The notes under the pieces were generated by a model. It searched no databases. It was not told the origin of the DNA and saw nothing but the letters and a program-made list of their open reading frames with translations. Made by a program: the position numbers and the translations under genes. From contig JAFRWN010000141.1 of assembly GCA_017437965.1 (NCBI GenBank), forward strand, positions 1-53,478: a stretch of DNA of 53,478 bases, in the 5' to 3' direction. Positions 41,201 to 47,217 of the stretch are shown piece by piece; position 1 is the stretch's first letter; every line of letters starts with the position of its first letter. The stretch comes from Lachnospiraceae bacterium. Its GTDB lineage: Bacteria > Bacillota > Clostridia > Lachnospirales > Lachnospiraceae.

Positions 41201-42168
41201 GAACCTACAACCTTGAGATCTCTGCTGAAGGCGGCAACTACTACACCGACGATGAGTTCGAGCCGGTGGAAGGTGAGTGGAAGATAGTTGAGGATGAAAG
41301 AAAAGCAGAATTTTCATCACCAACAATTACAGTAAGTGATTGTGTTACATTAAAGTTTAAGTTCTTGCTTAATGAAGCAGCTTTGGCTGATGAAGGCGCA
41401 TACTTTGTTCTTTCTTCCGATAATGGCAGTTCAAAGAAGATACCATTAGCTGATGCTGTCTATGAAAAGAAGAGTGGTAAATATGTATTTTCTTTCGAAA
41501 TAAATCCTGATAGATTTAGTGATGTTATGAAGGCTACGATAATCTTTTCGGATGAGGTGGTTGCAGATTCTGTTGAGTATTCTGTTGTTCAATATGCTAA
41601 TGAAATGAGGAGCGCATATCAAAATGACGAGAAATTAGTATATTTACTTGATGCAATGATGAATTATGGCGCTTCAATGCAAGTGTATAAGAATTACAAA
41701 GTGGAATCGTTAGCAAATGTAGATAATATAATTGACTTCTCGAAAGATATAACTATTAATGAACTATACGAAAGTAAAACTTATGGAGAAGCTACTGGAG
41801 TAAAGAATTCAACGCAGTCGATTAGTATTGGTACTAAAGTTTCAATTACATCAAAATACGAGCTAACTGGAGATATAAATGACTATATCTTCGAATTGTA
41901 TGATGAGGAAACTGAAATTACAAGAACTCTTAATCCAGTTAAGAGTGGTTCAAAATATGCTGTTAAAATTGAAAATTTATCACCGAAGAATTTTGATAAG
42001 ATTTTTATAATTAAAGTGATAAATAAAAATGATAACACTGAAATGAGTGTTAGCTACAGTGTAATGTCTGGATTAAAGAGCATTCTTGAAAGCACTACCT
42101 ATGAGGAAAGTCTTAAAGATATTGCTAGAGCATTATATTATTATAATGTTGCCATGGAACAGTATTGA
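35281..42168 (+). CDS. Giant secreted MBG-domain repeat protein
   Basis: A 2295-residue protein. A signal peptide (RLIRLRR then ITAFICVVLMLFGAMPA) is followed by at least ten MBG/bacterial-Ig-like repeats, recognisable by openings such as SEKTYDGTAPTYSV, NKTYDGAVYN, GNFTYTGEAFDES and closings such as GNYTGTISKDY. Near residues 1430-1620 a different beta-rich module (IGEITDSTHTALPF, FDIYLMDVDTNFTLYAG, WNEFKFNSDYS) is nested inside one repeat. It resembles adhesin modules that begin IG...P...YGYSFQLY. The last ~290 residues are a separate domain with two YSV...ALL/AMMNYGA-type halves. No LPXTG or C-terminal membrane helix is present, so anchoring is unclear. ATG 35281 has GGAAAGGA at 8 bases; ATG 35263 does not. 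Confidence 0.85.
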   Translation: MKGQRLIRLRRITAFICVVLMLFGAMPAHLFEGVFGTDNVAKAIEARPSATVVTAPEAAYADGEDCIRFTGEDRELVTAGEAENGDMQYILWDNGVNAPGSDENWSDEIPVGTALGTYYVWYKAVGDGAFYIDSEPKCIPVEIDYARRVIAFNDDSVDPDFIQSMTVVDPEDEDEVIEVDFDYPMFYVGEKVEIVSSAMLDFYVGKLKNKNAISTLKTKMEDGDETIYTYTFTMPDKAITVKHPHDFTISPDEDESSPFFKYGCANENGSLKTIYTLSAEDTVYSGEAVTASVIESEVTIPEELELSRGEISYYNSGNTLLSEAPVEAGTYIAKVTVSSALGERTLEKEFTIAPKSFTSGDIFISISNSEKTYDGTAPTYSVDFDCNVQDDGVVGTEPHLSYGDDYIITVNPDKVIVGNYTIRISGINNYKDYREFSYAITEADVADQITFTVNNKTYDGAVYNNEGQLISVTAEEGSLAESLLADAENTDVVIEFYNYDENASNNNYCGNEPIEPVNAGKYVAKLTITNNNYTEIVKYREFEIEKAVVTVAPVVKEFYYGTKKLAELETVDNFTYTCEIGFDMSNLPNNYFKVYFGDTPVSADRIFENADNDSFIDAGQYTYEFNADAELPDYMNNYELVWTEEGTGNGLSVNMVELNADRFTVTQGNNPTYNGNEQSPDFFFVDTLTSEVLVTWANNTESSVGVRRTGIFGVEGAETDAGTGYEMIITPDCEHNYIGLFSFGYVINPLSIGDGTQMANGFTFGLVDDSLTYNGENQEPEVSSFTYASGNINLEPALDIDYEFDTDSAKIVGDEYSYTVTGKGNYTGSFTGTWSIDQENAGNVNSIVIGAQSIVYNGSNYDAANIELSVAGTDPLSADVLNDANNKTNNGTITYKYVGTGDTQYDESTTAPENIGTYKVTAEITTDNIKGTVTVSADFSITQLKLNVSIANVSKEFGTVTDGAVTNGDHYKSARAWVVDGDNITLTNATDNGYDPTADDLAAVKDLVDVVTYGENYKSVKNVDTTKDDAYFLKAGTYQYTLTDNHIGNFSVELVGETAFTVTKKVSSSGWIFTDPAYLTYDGEEKRVVVKYDLSNLWQGYDYMTDEVVVSGNIATNAGTYNVVLTPVDAENGNIDPSICTYDNAKHEWTIAKFEIKDGDVSLSSNEEYYKGTPLYPSITVKVDLDSDNSTEKIGLEEGDDKDYTVAYYKVVDNVETLINADQFVNVGNYRIKVTGIGNYTGTISKDYTILKSEQRVYVIPGNIVYDGKIVDESDFTIESEAGNQMGSVTLEFFTGANGVGKLEPAPINAGTYYVRATVAASDNYKAGYSNYVQFTIQKRWVTITPAKDNKVTYGNKGALDSTVLKYSVELAGETGNTGFIGTENDAKELFGDLLTVGKEISTTNVQHTGTADNYDVTIATNDAGTYEYEDFRSEKQIGEITDSTHTALPFNGRYKYGYSFQLYTPDEIGHAHAIDSISYHVQGTDNLAHKFDIYLMDVDTNFTLYAGYEDYFKADIMTKVYSTDGYTFTTGWNEFKFNSDYSHEPGKQVLVLFVNKTGSFNNNNLQFSTFGSELNNIYNYSDSDQYDFNVPEQQLYEKTNNYKNVIKLGLAGLQISDSHPNYELVLENPDNNVFTVEKKDLSTANITLKIGRNKNGSDAIAVTNNTVSFDSNRYYVFYDVNDSKDNDSIITENDYEAFTSYSWKVQPGTYEYEFDAEDNGNYTGEPVVKEWTITNRQMAVTVEVAEGNFTYTGEAFDESKLSVTTGVGLNKEELTAPNYTITYKYRKSGTEDDFVAGAPVNAGEYEVSAEITANGTLFNVTTATLTIEKKTITFVPTATSYTKVYGEDDPEYGYTFTGIVDADAGKEIYTGTISRLNAAAHEDANLYTNEKFDVSGLALTEEGAVNYVIGPYSTYFTLDIKPCQIKPENLIIKTPKIAYTGSLRNVEYEVVVNGKTVPASAYDVSGNTGKKVGTYNLEISAEGGNYYTDDEFEPVEGEWKIVEDERKAEFSSPTITVSDCVTLKFKFLLNEAALADEGAYFVLSSDNGSSKKIPLADAVYEKKSGKYVFSFEINPDRFSDVMKATIIFSDEVVADSVEYSVVQYANEMRSAYQNDEKLVYLLDAMMNYGASMQVYKNYKVESLANVDNIIDFSKDITINELYESKTYGEATGVKNSTQSISIGTKVSITSKYELTGDINDYIFELYDEETEITRTLNPVKSGSKYAVKIENLSPKNFDKIFIIKVINKNDNTEMSVSYSVMSGLKSILESTTYEESLKDIARALYYYNVAMEQY

Positions 42169-42192
42169 CAGTATTGAAAGGAGGAAAATAAA

Positions 42193-42315
42193 ATGAGATA
42201 CGAAGAAGTCGATTTTGAAGTAATCTACTTTTCCCAGGAAGATGTAATAACACAGAGTACATGTGATCCTGTTACAGGAGAGGGAGATGAAACGTGTATT
42301 CCTATGGATAATTAA
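42193..42315 (+). CDS. 40-residue two-cysteine peptide, candidate RiPP precursor
   Basis: A short gene with a strong ribosome site (AAAGGAGG, 8 bases before ATG 42193), 24 bases behind the giant MBG gene. The peptide divides into an acidic, hydrophobic leader-like part (MRYEEVDFEVIYFSQEDVIT) and a Gly/Cys-bearing core-like tail (QSTCDPVTGEGDETCIPMDN). The leader style E-x-x-x-F-E-V-I-x-F-x-x-x-D-V-I-T resembles small clostridial peptides encoded near radical SAM/PqqD clusters. The next gene (210 bases on) is a radical SAM/SPASM maturase of the peptide-modifying type. A stable hairpin follows directly. It was too short for ordinary gene calling. Function as a precursor is inference. Confidence 0.65.
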   Translation: MRYEEVDFEVIYFSQEDVITQSTCDPVTGEGDETCIPMDN

Positions 42316-42321
42316 TTAAAA

Positions 42322-42357
42322 AATTAGAACAGGCAGCTTCGGCTGCCTGTTCTAATT
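42322..42357. terminator. Very stable hairpin with UUCG loop
   Basis: A perfect 16-bp stem ending AACAGGCAGC closes on the tetraloop TTCG (42338-42341). It begins 7 bases after the peptide stop. The flanking A and T runs are inside the stem, so it is likely to work as a terminator in both directions and as a 3' stabiliser of the mRNA. Confidence 0.8.
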
Positions 42358-42524
42358 AATGGCAATATGTATTAATATTATGCACAAAAGGTAAAAATAA
42401 CAAAAAAGTACGCCCTCGGTTCTAAAGAGCTTGCTGCAGATAAACTTTGTTCCTTATATCGAGAATAGTACTTAATACCCTTTTTTTTTATAAAATATAT
42501 GTAATTAAAGCAGTCAGGTGAATC

Positions 42525-43832
42525 ATGCATACAATAATTCTCCCCAATGAAAAAGTAACAGCCTTCCTCTCAACTAAGTATCCCGAAACCAATACCGGGT
42601 GGCGCTGGTCTGTTTGGGCTGTGCATTATGCTCAGGATGGCAAATATGTGATAAAACACAGCTTCTCAGGCGAAATCATTACCTTAAGTGATGAAGAATA
42701 TACCAATGCCTTAAACAACGAAGAACTAAGGAGGCGTCGATATGTTGTTCCGAATGATTTTGATGAGGCTACAAAGTATAAAGAGGTGGTGGGCCTGATA
42801 AAACTTACCAACCCCGAATCCGAGGGACTTAGGACATATACCATTCTTCCGACCACAGCATGCAATGCACGTTGTGTTTATTGCTATGAGGAAGGTTATG
42901 CTGTCAGCACGATGACTCAGGCAACCGCCGAAAGACTTGTGGATTTTATCTGTGAAACAAAGCAGGAGGAGAAAATCACTCTTGCCTGGTTCGGAGGCGA
43001 ACCTCTTGTCGGTACCAAAACGATTTCTTTCATATGCAATTCGCTTGCGGAAAGAAATGTGCCCTTCAGATCCAGGATGATCACGAACGGCAGTCTTTTT
43101 ACCACGGAAATGGTGAAAGAAGCAACTGAGATCTGGAAGCTTGAGAAGGTGCAGGTATCGCTTGACGGTGACAGACGTGACTATGAAGATCGTAAAAGAT
43201 ATATCTATCCTTTAAAGGATAATTATGACATTGTGATGAAGTCGATCCGTTTGCTGGCCGATGTCGGAATAAAGGTCAACCTCCGTGTCAATTTTGACCG
43301 TGAGAACATCGGAAGGCTCAGGCCTTTCCTGCTTGAAATGAAGGAGAGATTCAGTGAAGATAAAAATGTTTCGCTCTATCTTTCCGCGCTTTATCAGGAG
43401 AAGGAGAAACCCTACTTTATTGAGCTCGAACGCGAAATGTTCGAACTTAACCGGTATGTCCGCGAGCTTGGGATCAACTATGAAAACAGGGAGAAGATAC
43501 AAACCTCCTTCCGATTAAACGGATGCATGGCCGATGCCCTCGACAAAACGATAGTCATCCACCCCGACGGACGCTTCTATGACTGCGAGCACCTGCCCGA
43601 AGGTCATTCCTGGGGCAACATCTTCGACGGAGTGACCGACAGGGAACTGTTTGAAAGGCTCAGCGCACCGCATGAAATTGATGAAAGATGTGCAAAGTGT
43701 CCGTATCTTCCGCAGTGCACCCCGTTCTACATCAAGGGCTGCCCGGGCTGGTTTGAGAAGTGCAGGGAATACATGGAACTTAAAACCGAATACGAACTCC
43801 GCCGCATAGCAGAAACCTGCAATCAGCGTTAA
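42525..43832 (+). CDS. Radical SAM/SPASM peptide maturase, orphan copy
   Basis: A 435-residue enzyme. C113, C117 and C120 in TACNARCVYCYEEGY bind the SAM-cleaving cluster. The C-terminal SPASM region binds auxiliary clusters (CMADALDKTIVIHPDGRFYDC, then CAKCPYLPQC and further cysteines). The first ~100 residues form the N-terminal domain typical of peptide maturases. About three quarters of residues match the enzyme at 47995. Its C-terminus differs: after ELRRIAET it ends CNQR and stop, exactly where an Rpn-gene fragment begins. No carrier, kinase, peptidase or exporter genes follow, unlike the paralogue. ATG 42525 follows CAGGTGA. It probably acts on the peptide at 42193. Confidence 0.9.
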   Translation: MHTIILPNEKVTAFLSTKYPETNTGWRWSVWAVHYAQDGKYVIKHSFSGEIITLSDEEYTNALNNEELRRRRYVVPNDFDEATKYKEVVGLIKLTNPESEGLRTYTILPTTACNARCVYCYEEGYAVSTMTQATAERLVDFICETKQEEKITLAWFGGEPLVGTKTISFICNSLAERNVPFRSRMITNGSLFTTEMVKEATEIWKLEKVQVSLDGDRRDYEDRKRYIYPLKDNYDIVMKSIRLLADVGIKVNLRVNFDRENIGRLRPFLLEMKERFSEDKNVSLYLSALYQEKEKPYFIELEREMFELNRYVRELGINYENREKIQTSFRLNGCMADALDKTIVIHPDGRFYDCEHLPEGHSWGNIFDGVTDRELFERLSAPHEIDERCAKCPYLPQCTPFYIKGCPGWFEKCREYMELKTEYELRRIAETCNQR

Positions 43833-43834
43833 CG

Positions 43835-44106
43835 AAAAGTACATGTCGGTTGACCGCGACACCGCGGGCCTGATCAAAGAGGCCACGGGGTCGGAATTGG
43901 AACTTAAAGAAGAGGAGGGAAAGGTTGATATGTGTCAGGCAATTAATGATATGAAAAGGCATTCGATGATGGATGGTGTCAAGAAAGGCAAGGTCGAAGA
44001 ACTCGTTTTCCTTGTGAAAGAGGGCGATATCTCGGTTGTCCGGTCGGCAGGTCGCCTCGAGATTACACCTGAGGAGTTTACGGAGAAGTACCTTAAGGAA
44101 GAGTGA
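43835..44106 (+). pseudogene. Duplicated 3' fragment of the Rpn-like gene
   Basis: From CGAAAAGTAC onwards this is a near copy of the 3' end of the intact gene at 44365-45339 (matching 45046-45339): SVDRDTAGLIKEATGSELEL, MCQAINDMKRHS, VRSAGRLEITPEEF. It lacks the GKIEGKVEGKIE expansion present in the intact gene. It begins within 3 bases of the radical SAM stop, and similarity extends back to the octamer GCAATCAG shared by both genes, the likely recombination point. An ATG at 43843 opens an 87-residue frame without a ribosome site. Confidence 0.85.
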
Positions 44107-44121
44107 TTAAAGAGTTTATGG

Positions 44122-44150
44122 CAGGCTACCCGGTTGGGTGGTCTGTTTTT
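44122..44150 (+). terminator. Terminator after the Rpn fragment
   Basis: CAGGCTACCC and GGGTGGTCTG pair with two G-T pairs around GGTT, followed by TTTTT. The same terminator sequence recurs at 46126 behind another Rpn-like remnant, so it travels with these genes. Confidence 0.8.
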
Positions 44151-44190
44151 ATATGTCAATATTACTACTCCGCTTTTGTGCACTTTCCCA

Positions 44191-44205
44191 TGTGCATTAT
44201 GCACA
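44191..44205. promoter_or_regulatory. TGTGCATTATGCACA palindrome
   Basis: A perfect 7+1+7 palindrome in the 258-base gap before the Rpn gene. Related TGCACAAA words occur near 44175, 44200, 44230 and 44275, and also at 42380 before the orphan maturase. Possibly a binding site; otherwise the gap shows nothing. Confidence 0.35.
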
Positions 44206-44322
44206 AAGAATTTTTAAACCTCAAAAATCCTGCACAAAGAATCATGCTGAAATTTGGCATATTGCCGATTTTGATTTTTGTGCTTGCCATTCCTCCGGAA
44301 TTATGCAAAGATTATCTTGTCG

Positions 44323-44351
44323 TTGACAACCGTCTATTGCAAGTCTATAAT
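44323..44351 (+). promoter_or_regulatory. Promoter of the Rpn-like gene
   Basis: TTGACA (44323-44328), 17-base spacer, TATAAT (44346-44351): a consensus sigma-A promoter. It ends only 13 bases before the start codon, so the transcript would begin at or inside the AAGGAG ribosome site and the leader would be extremely short. Confidence 0.7.
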
Positions 44352-44364
44352 TAAGGAGTAGGGT

Positions 44365-45339
44365 ATGGGAGATTTTGATGCGAGGGTAAAGGAATATATG
44401 TCGCGTAATGACAGGTTTGCGGATGCTTTTAATTTCTATCTTTATGGTGGAAAGCATGTGATAAAACCGGATGCGCTGAGGGAACTTGATACAAGCGGAA
44501 TCGCAATTCCATATGCGCCGGAGAGTGGAAAGCCGGTTCAGAAGTATCGTGATGTTTTCAAGAGCTGGAAGGTGATGAGCGATGGCCGGGCGATATATGC
44601 ATTGCTTGGAACGGAGCTACAGAAAAAGGTGCATTATGCCATGCCGGTAAGAAATCTTCTGTATGATGCGATCAATTACTCAGATCAGGTAAAGCAGGCC
44701 GGCCAGAAGAACAGGAGGACGGCATGGAATAAATCGCAAAGGTTTTCTTCGGCTGAATTTCTTTCGGGATTTAAAAAGAGTGACAGGCTGATACCGGTGA
44801 TCACGCTGACAATTTTCTTTGGAGCGGATGAATGGGACGGCCCAAAAACCTTGCATGAGATGTTTGGCGATGAGTATGAGGAGTTTGCTGAGTACCTTCC
44901 GGATTATAGGTTGAATCTGCTTGAGCCGGCAGGGATAAATCCGGTGGATTTTGAGAAGTTTGACTCGGAGCTCGGGACTGTGCTGGAATATATCAAGTAT
45001 TCGAAGGACGAGCAGAAGCTGGAGTCGGCAATCAGTAATAACGAAAAGTACAGGTCGGTTGACCGCGACACCGCAGGCCTGATCAAGGAGGCTACCGGGT
45101 CGGAATTGGAGCTTAAAGAAGAGGAGGGAAAGGTTGATATGTGTCAGGCAATTAATGATATGAAAAGGCATTCAAGGATGGATGGAGTCAGGGAAGGCAA
45201 GATCGAGGGTAAGGTCGAAGGCAAGATTGAGGAACTTGTTTTCCTGGTGAAAGAGGGCGATATCTCGGTTGTCCGGGCGGCAGGCCGCCTCGAGATTACA
45301 CCCGAGGAGTTTACGGAGAAGTACCTTAAGGAAGAGTGA
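44365..45339 (+). CDS. Rpn-like recombination-promoting nuclease / putative transposase family
   Basis: A 324-residue protein of the PD-(D/E)XK family of Rpn/YhgA-like proteins abundant in Lachnospiraceae. The N-terminal nuclease core shows NFYLYGGKHVIKPDALRELD, then the E-x-Q motif in LLGTELQKKVHYAMPVRNLLYD, AINYSDQ, and ITLTIFFGADEWDGP. The C-terminus carries a short charged expansion (GKIEGKVEGKIEE) and RLEITPEEFTEKYLKEE. In E. coli, relatives nick DNA and promote RecA-independent recombination. The 3' part is duplicated at 43835. ATG 44365 follows AAGGAGTAGGG. Confidence 0.85.
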   Translation: MGDFDARVKEYMSRNDRFADAFNFYLYGGKHVIKPDALRELDTSGIAIPYAPESGKPVQKYRDVFKSWKVMSDGRAIYALLGTELQKKVHYAMPVRNLLYDAINYSDQVKQAGQKNRRTAWNKSQRFSSAEFLSGFKKSDRLIPVITLTIFFGADEWDGPKTLHEMFGDEYEEFAEYLPDYRLNLLEPAGINPVDFEKFDSELGTVLEYIKYSKDEQKLESAISNNEKYRSVDRDTAGLIKEATGSELELKEEEGKVDMCQAINDMKRHSRMDGVREGKIEGKVEGKIEELVFLVKEGDISVVRAAGRLEITPEEFTEKYLKEE

Positions 45340-45377
45340 GATTCAGGGTTTTAAAGAGTAAAAAAACTAAAAAAATG

Positions 45378-45406
45378 TTGACAATATTAATTGATGAGGA
45401 TAAAAT
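45378..45406 (+). promoter_or_regulatory. Promoter of a possible small RNA
   Basis: TTGACA (45378-45383), 17-base spacer, TAAAAT (45401-45406). A terminator lies only ~60-85 bases downstream and no open frame intervenes. Confidence 0.65.
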
Positions 45407-45412
45407 AAAATT

Positions 45413-45491
45413 AATATCAGGTAACTGATAGGGGCTGATCATAAGATCTAGGTCCACAGAAATGGCGTGGGGATCCCGCGCCTCTTTTTTT
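45413..45491 (+). ncRNA. Candidate ~80-nt small RNA
   Basis: Bounded by the promoter at 45378 and the terminator at 45464. The transcript would contain GGGGCTGATCATAAGATCTAGG (with GATCATAAGATC partly self-complementary) and the terminal hairpin. Could also be the truncated leader of the broken DUF3800 gene that follows. Confidence 0.35.
45464..45491 (+). terminator. Rho-independent terminator
   Basis: GGCGTGGG pairs with CCCGCGCC (one G-T pair) around GAT, followed by TCTTTTTTT. Confidence 0.8.
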
Positions 45492-45534
45492 AGGGAGTTT
45501 ATGAAATGTCAGAAAGGGTAATAAGTTGGCTTAA

Positions 45535-45774
45535 GCTATCAAGAATGAGATAGAGCGCAATAATGATTATTGGCATTCTTTTGATAAAATAATCATCTAT
45601 TATGATAATGGACAAAAACCCATAAAACGTATATTGAATGTCCTTTTTAATAGTATGTTTTCAAATGTGGAAATAAGAAAAATAAAACCGGTTGACTATA
45701 GGCTTTTTCAAGTTGCAGATTTGATTTGTACCCTTGAACATATTGCAGGCAAAATTGAAAATCAACGTATGTAA
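45535..45774 (+). pseudogene. DUF3800-like gene, C-terminal fragment
   Basis: An open stretch of 79 codons without a start reads KIIIYYDNGQKPIKRILNVL and KPVDYRLFQVADLICTLEHI, ending at TAA 45772. This is the conserved C-terminal end of DUF3800 proteins (YYDNGQ and VADLICTLE are characteristic). The N-terminal two thirds are missing. A 15-codon frame at 45506 just before it may be a piece of the same gene out of frame. Confidence 0.7.
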
Positions 45775-46113
45775 TGATATTGGTGGGAGACGATATCATT
45801 GGGAGTGCGAGAGCAATCCCGATAAAACGATGCTACTGAGGCTTTGGGAATATGATTTCGGATATGCTTGACGAGAAAACACAAGGAAATTCACGAGGAG
45901 GTGGAAAAACTTATGGGTGGAGAAATACTTGAATATGAAGCTAAGACAATTCTGAGGCGGGGAATTGCGCAGGGGCTTAATGATGCCCAAACGGGTAATA
46001 TCAAACGAATGCTCGGAATGGGCTATACCAAAAAACAAATATCAGAATCTCTCGACGTGTCGTATGAAATGATTGACAAGGTCAAATCCGATATGGATGG
46101 AGGGAAAGGTTGA
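45773..46113 (+). pseudogene. Rpn-like family remnant with frameshift
   Basis: Two adjoining frames read as one protein if a single missing base is restored. The first is YHWECESNPDKTMLLRLWEYDFGYA, ending at a TGA near 45865; the second is TRKHKEIHEEVEKLMGGEIL through GYTKKQISESLDVSYEMIDK to TGA at 46111. The second part ends like many Rpn/transposase-type accessory proteins and is followed by the same terminator type as the Rpn fragment at 43835. A TTG at 45868 could start an 81-residue product, but there is no ribosome site. Confidence 0.6.
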
Positions 46114-46125
46114 TATGTGAGACGG

Positions 46126-46155
46126 CAGGCTACCCCGTTGGGTGGCCTGTTTTTT
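46126..46155 (+). terminator. Terminator after the Rpn-like remnant
   Basis: CAGGCTACCC pairs with GGGTGGCCTG (one G-T pair) around CGTT and runs into TTTTTT. Sister of the terminator at 44122. Confidence 0.85.
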
Positions 46156-46168
46156 AATTCATAATATG

Positions 46169-46221
46169 CGTTATAATTTACTTAATGTGGCTAAAAAAAC
46201 GAGATTAAGTAAATTATAACG
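46169..46221. repeat. 53-bp boundary repeat, copy 1 (inverted repeat)
   Basis: Arms CGTTATAATTTACTTAAT (46169-46186) and ATTAAGTAAATTATAACG (46204-46221) are perfect 18-bp complements around a 17-nt loop GTGGCTAAAAAAACGAG. Copy 2 at 47868 has the same orientation and matches at 49 of 53 positions. The right arm also encodes the last codons and the stop of the minus-strand ATPase gene. Confidence 0.9.
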
Positions 46222-47209
46222 CTGTTTTTGATTGGTTTTGATCAAATAGTTCTCCTGCTTTTTCCATAGCTTTCAAGATACTTTTCTTTTCTAAGGCATG
46301 TAAATAAACAGGATTCAGCTTGCGTTTGGAATACTGCATGTAGGTATCTTTCGTTTCTTCGATCAGCAGAGCCGTGAAATAACGTTCCCAGCTGAAATAG
46401 TCTTCGCTTCTGATATACAGCTCAGGGGACTGTAGTATATCCTGAACTCGATTCCCATCTATAAGTCCAGATTTCAACAAAAGCCATTCAAATGATTCAG
46501 GGAGAAATAATATAATATCATCATTGTCTGTAATTTGTTTCATTACACGATCGATTTCGGAACCGAAAGCTGCTCCGTCAGCAACAATAAGGCATTTTTT
46601 GCCGGTATTCTCCATTATTTTGGCAAATACACCCGATTTTCCCTCGGAACTAATAACCTCAGGATAACCATCTACTGTCAAAGAAGAAAAAAACTCATAT
46701 CCGGAGTTTGTATCTTCAACAATAACACTGTCTATCGAAGGCAATTCGTTTATCTTTTCAGGGTGATAAATCTTATAAAACTCATTATATACATGCTTTA
46801 AACCGGCATATTTACCGGATTCACGGATGCCATATATCTCATCCACACTGTATGGAAGATAAGGGAGTCCTTCTCTAGTGACTATTACATAATAATTGCT
46901 GCTGCCACGGATTGCCTCAGCAAATTCAAGTGTCCTGAGAAAATCATTTTCTTCATCTATGAAGACAATACTGTTTTGAATTGTGGGAAGCAGAACGGAC
47001 CAGTCACGGCCTTCAAGAGTTCTACAGGGAACATCGGACTCGAGAGTAATGCCGCTCAGAGTATTATTCTCATAGTACTCTCTGATCATTTCAACCAGGG
47101 TTGTCTTTCCTGTGGCGCTATCACCCTTCAGGATGGTTATATTCCTGTTTATTGTAAATTCGTATTTTAGTTTACTGTTGCCGATTTTGACTGTATGTTT
47201 TCCTATCAT
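46214..47209 (-). CDS. ATPase with possible Toprim-like C-terminal half (cassette gene 2)
   Basis: A 331-residue protein. Walker A ILKGDSATGKTTLVE (K35) and Walker B SIVFIDEEND (D85, E86) define a small ABC/AAA-like ATPase. The second half has VIVEDTNSGYEFF (E165) and KKCLIVADGAAFGSEID (D211), spaced like the acidic residues of Toprim or DUF4435 domains. This recalls a compact OLD-type nuclease, which is inference. ATG at 47209 follows GAGGTGA, 8 bases after the DUF4869 stop, so the two genes form an operon. The stop codon lies inside boundary repeat copy 1. No known name. Confidence 0.7.
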   Translation of the reverse strand: MIGKHTVKIGNSKLKYEFTINRNITILKGDSATGKTTLVEMIREYYENNTLSGITLESDVPCRTLEGRDWSVLLPTIQNSIVFIDEENDFLRTLEFAEAIRGSSNYYVIVTREGLPYLPYSVDEIYGIRESGKYAGLKHVYNEFYKIYHPEKINELPSIDSVIVEDTNSGYEFFSSLTVDGYPEVISSEGKSGVFAKIMENTGKKCLIVADGAAFGSEIDRVMKQITDNDDIILFLPESFEWLLLKSGLIDGNRVQDILQSPELYIRSEDYFSWERYFTALLIEETKDTYMQYSKRKLNPVYLHALEKKSILKAMEKAGELFDQNQSKTAL

Positions 47210-47217
47210 ACTTTACG

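Noticed and set aside
41280..42168. Sortase (LPXTG) anchor at the end of the MBG protein
   Set aside because: No LPXTG-like motif, hydrophobic helix or basic tail is present at the C-terminus.
45506..45553. 15-codon ORF MSERVISWLKLSRMR
   Set aside because: No ribosome site with proper spacing; more likely an out-of-frame piece of the DUF3800 remnant.
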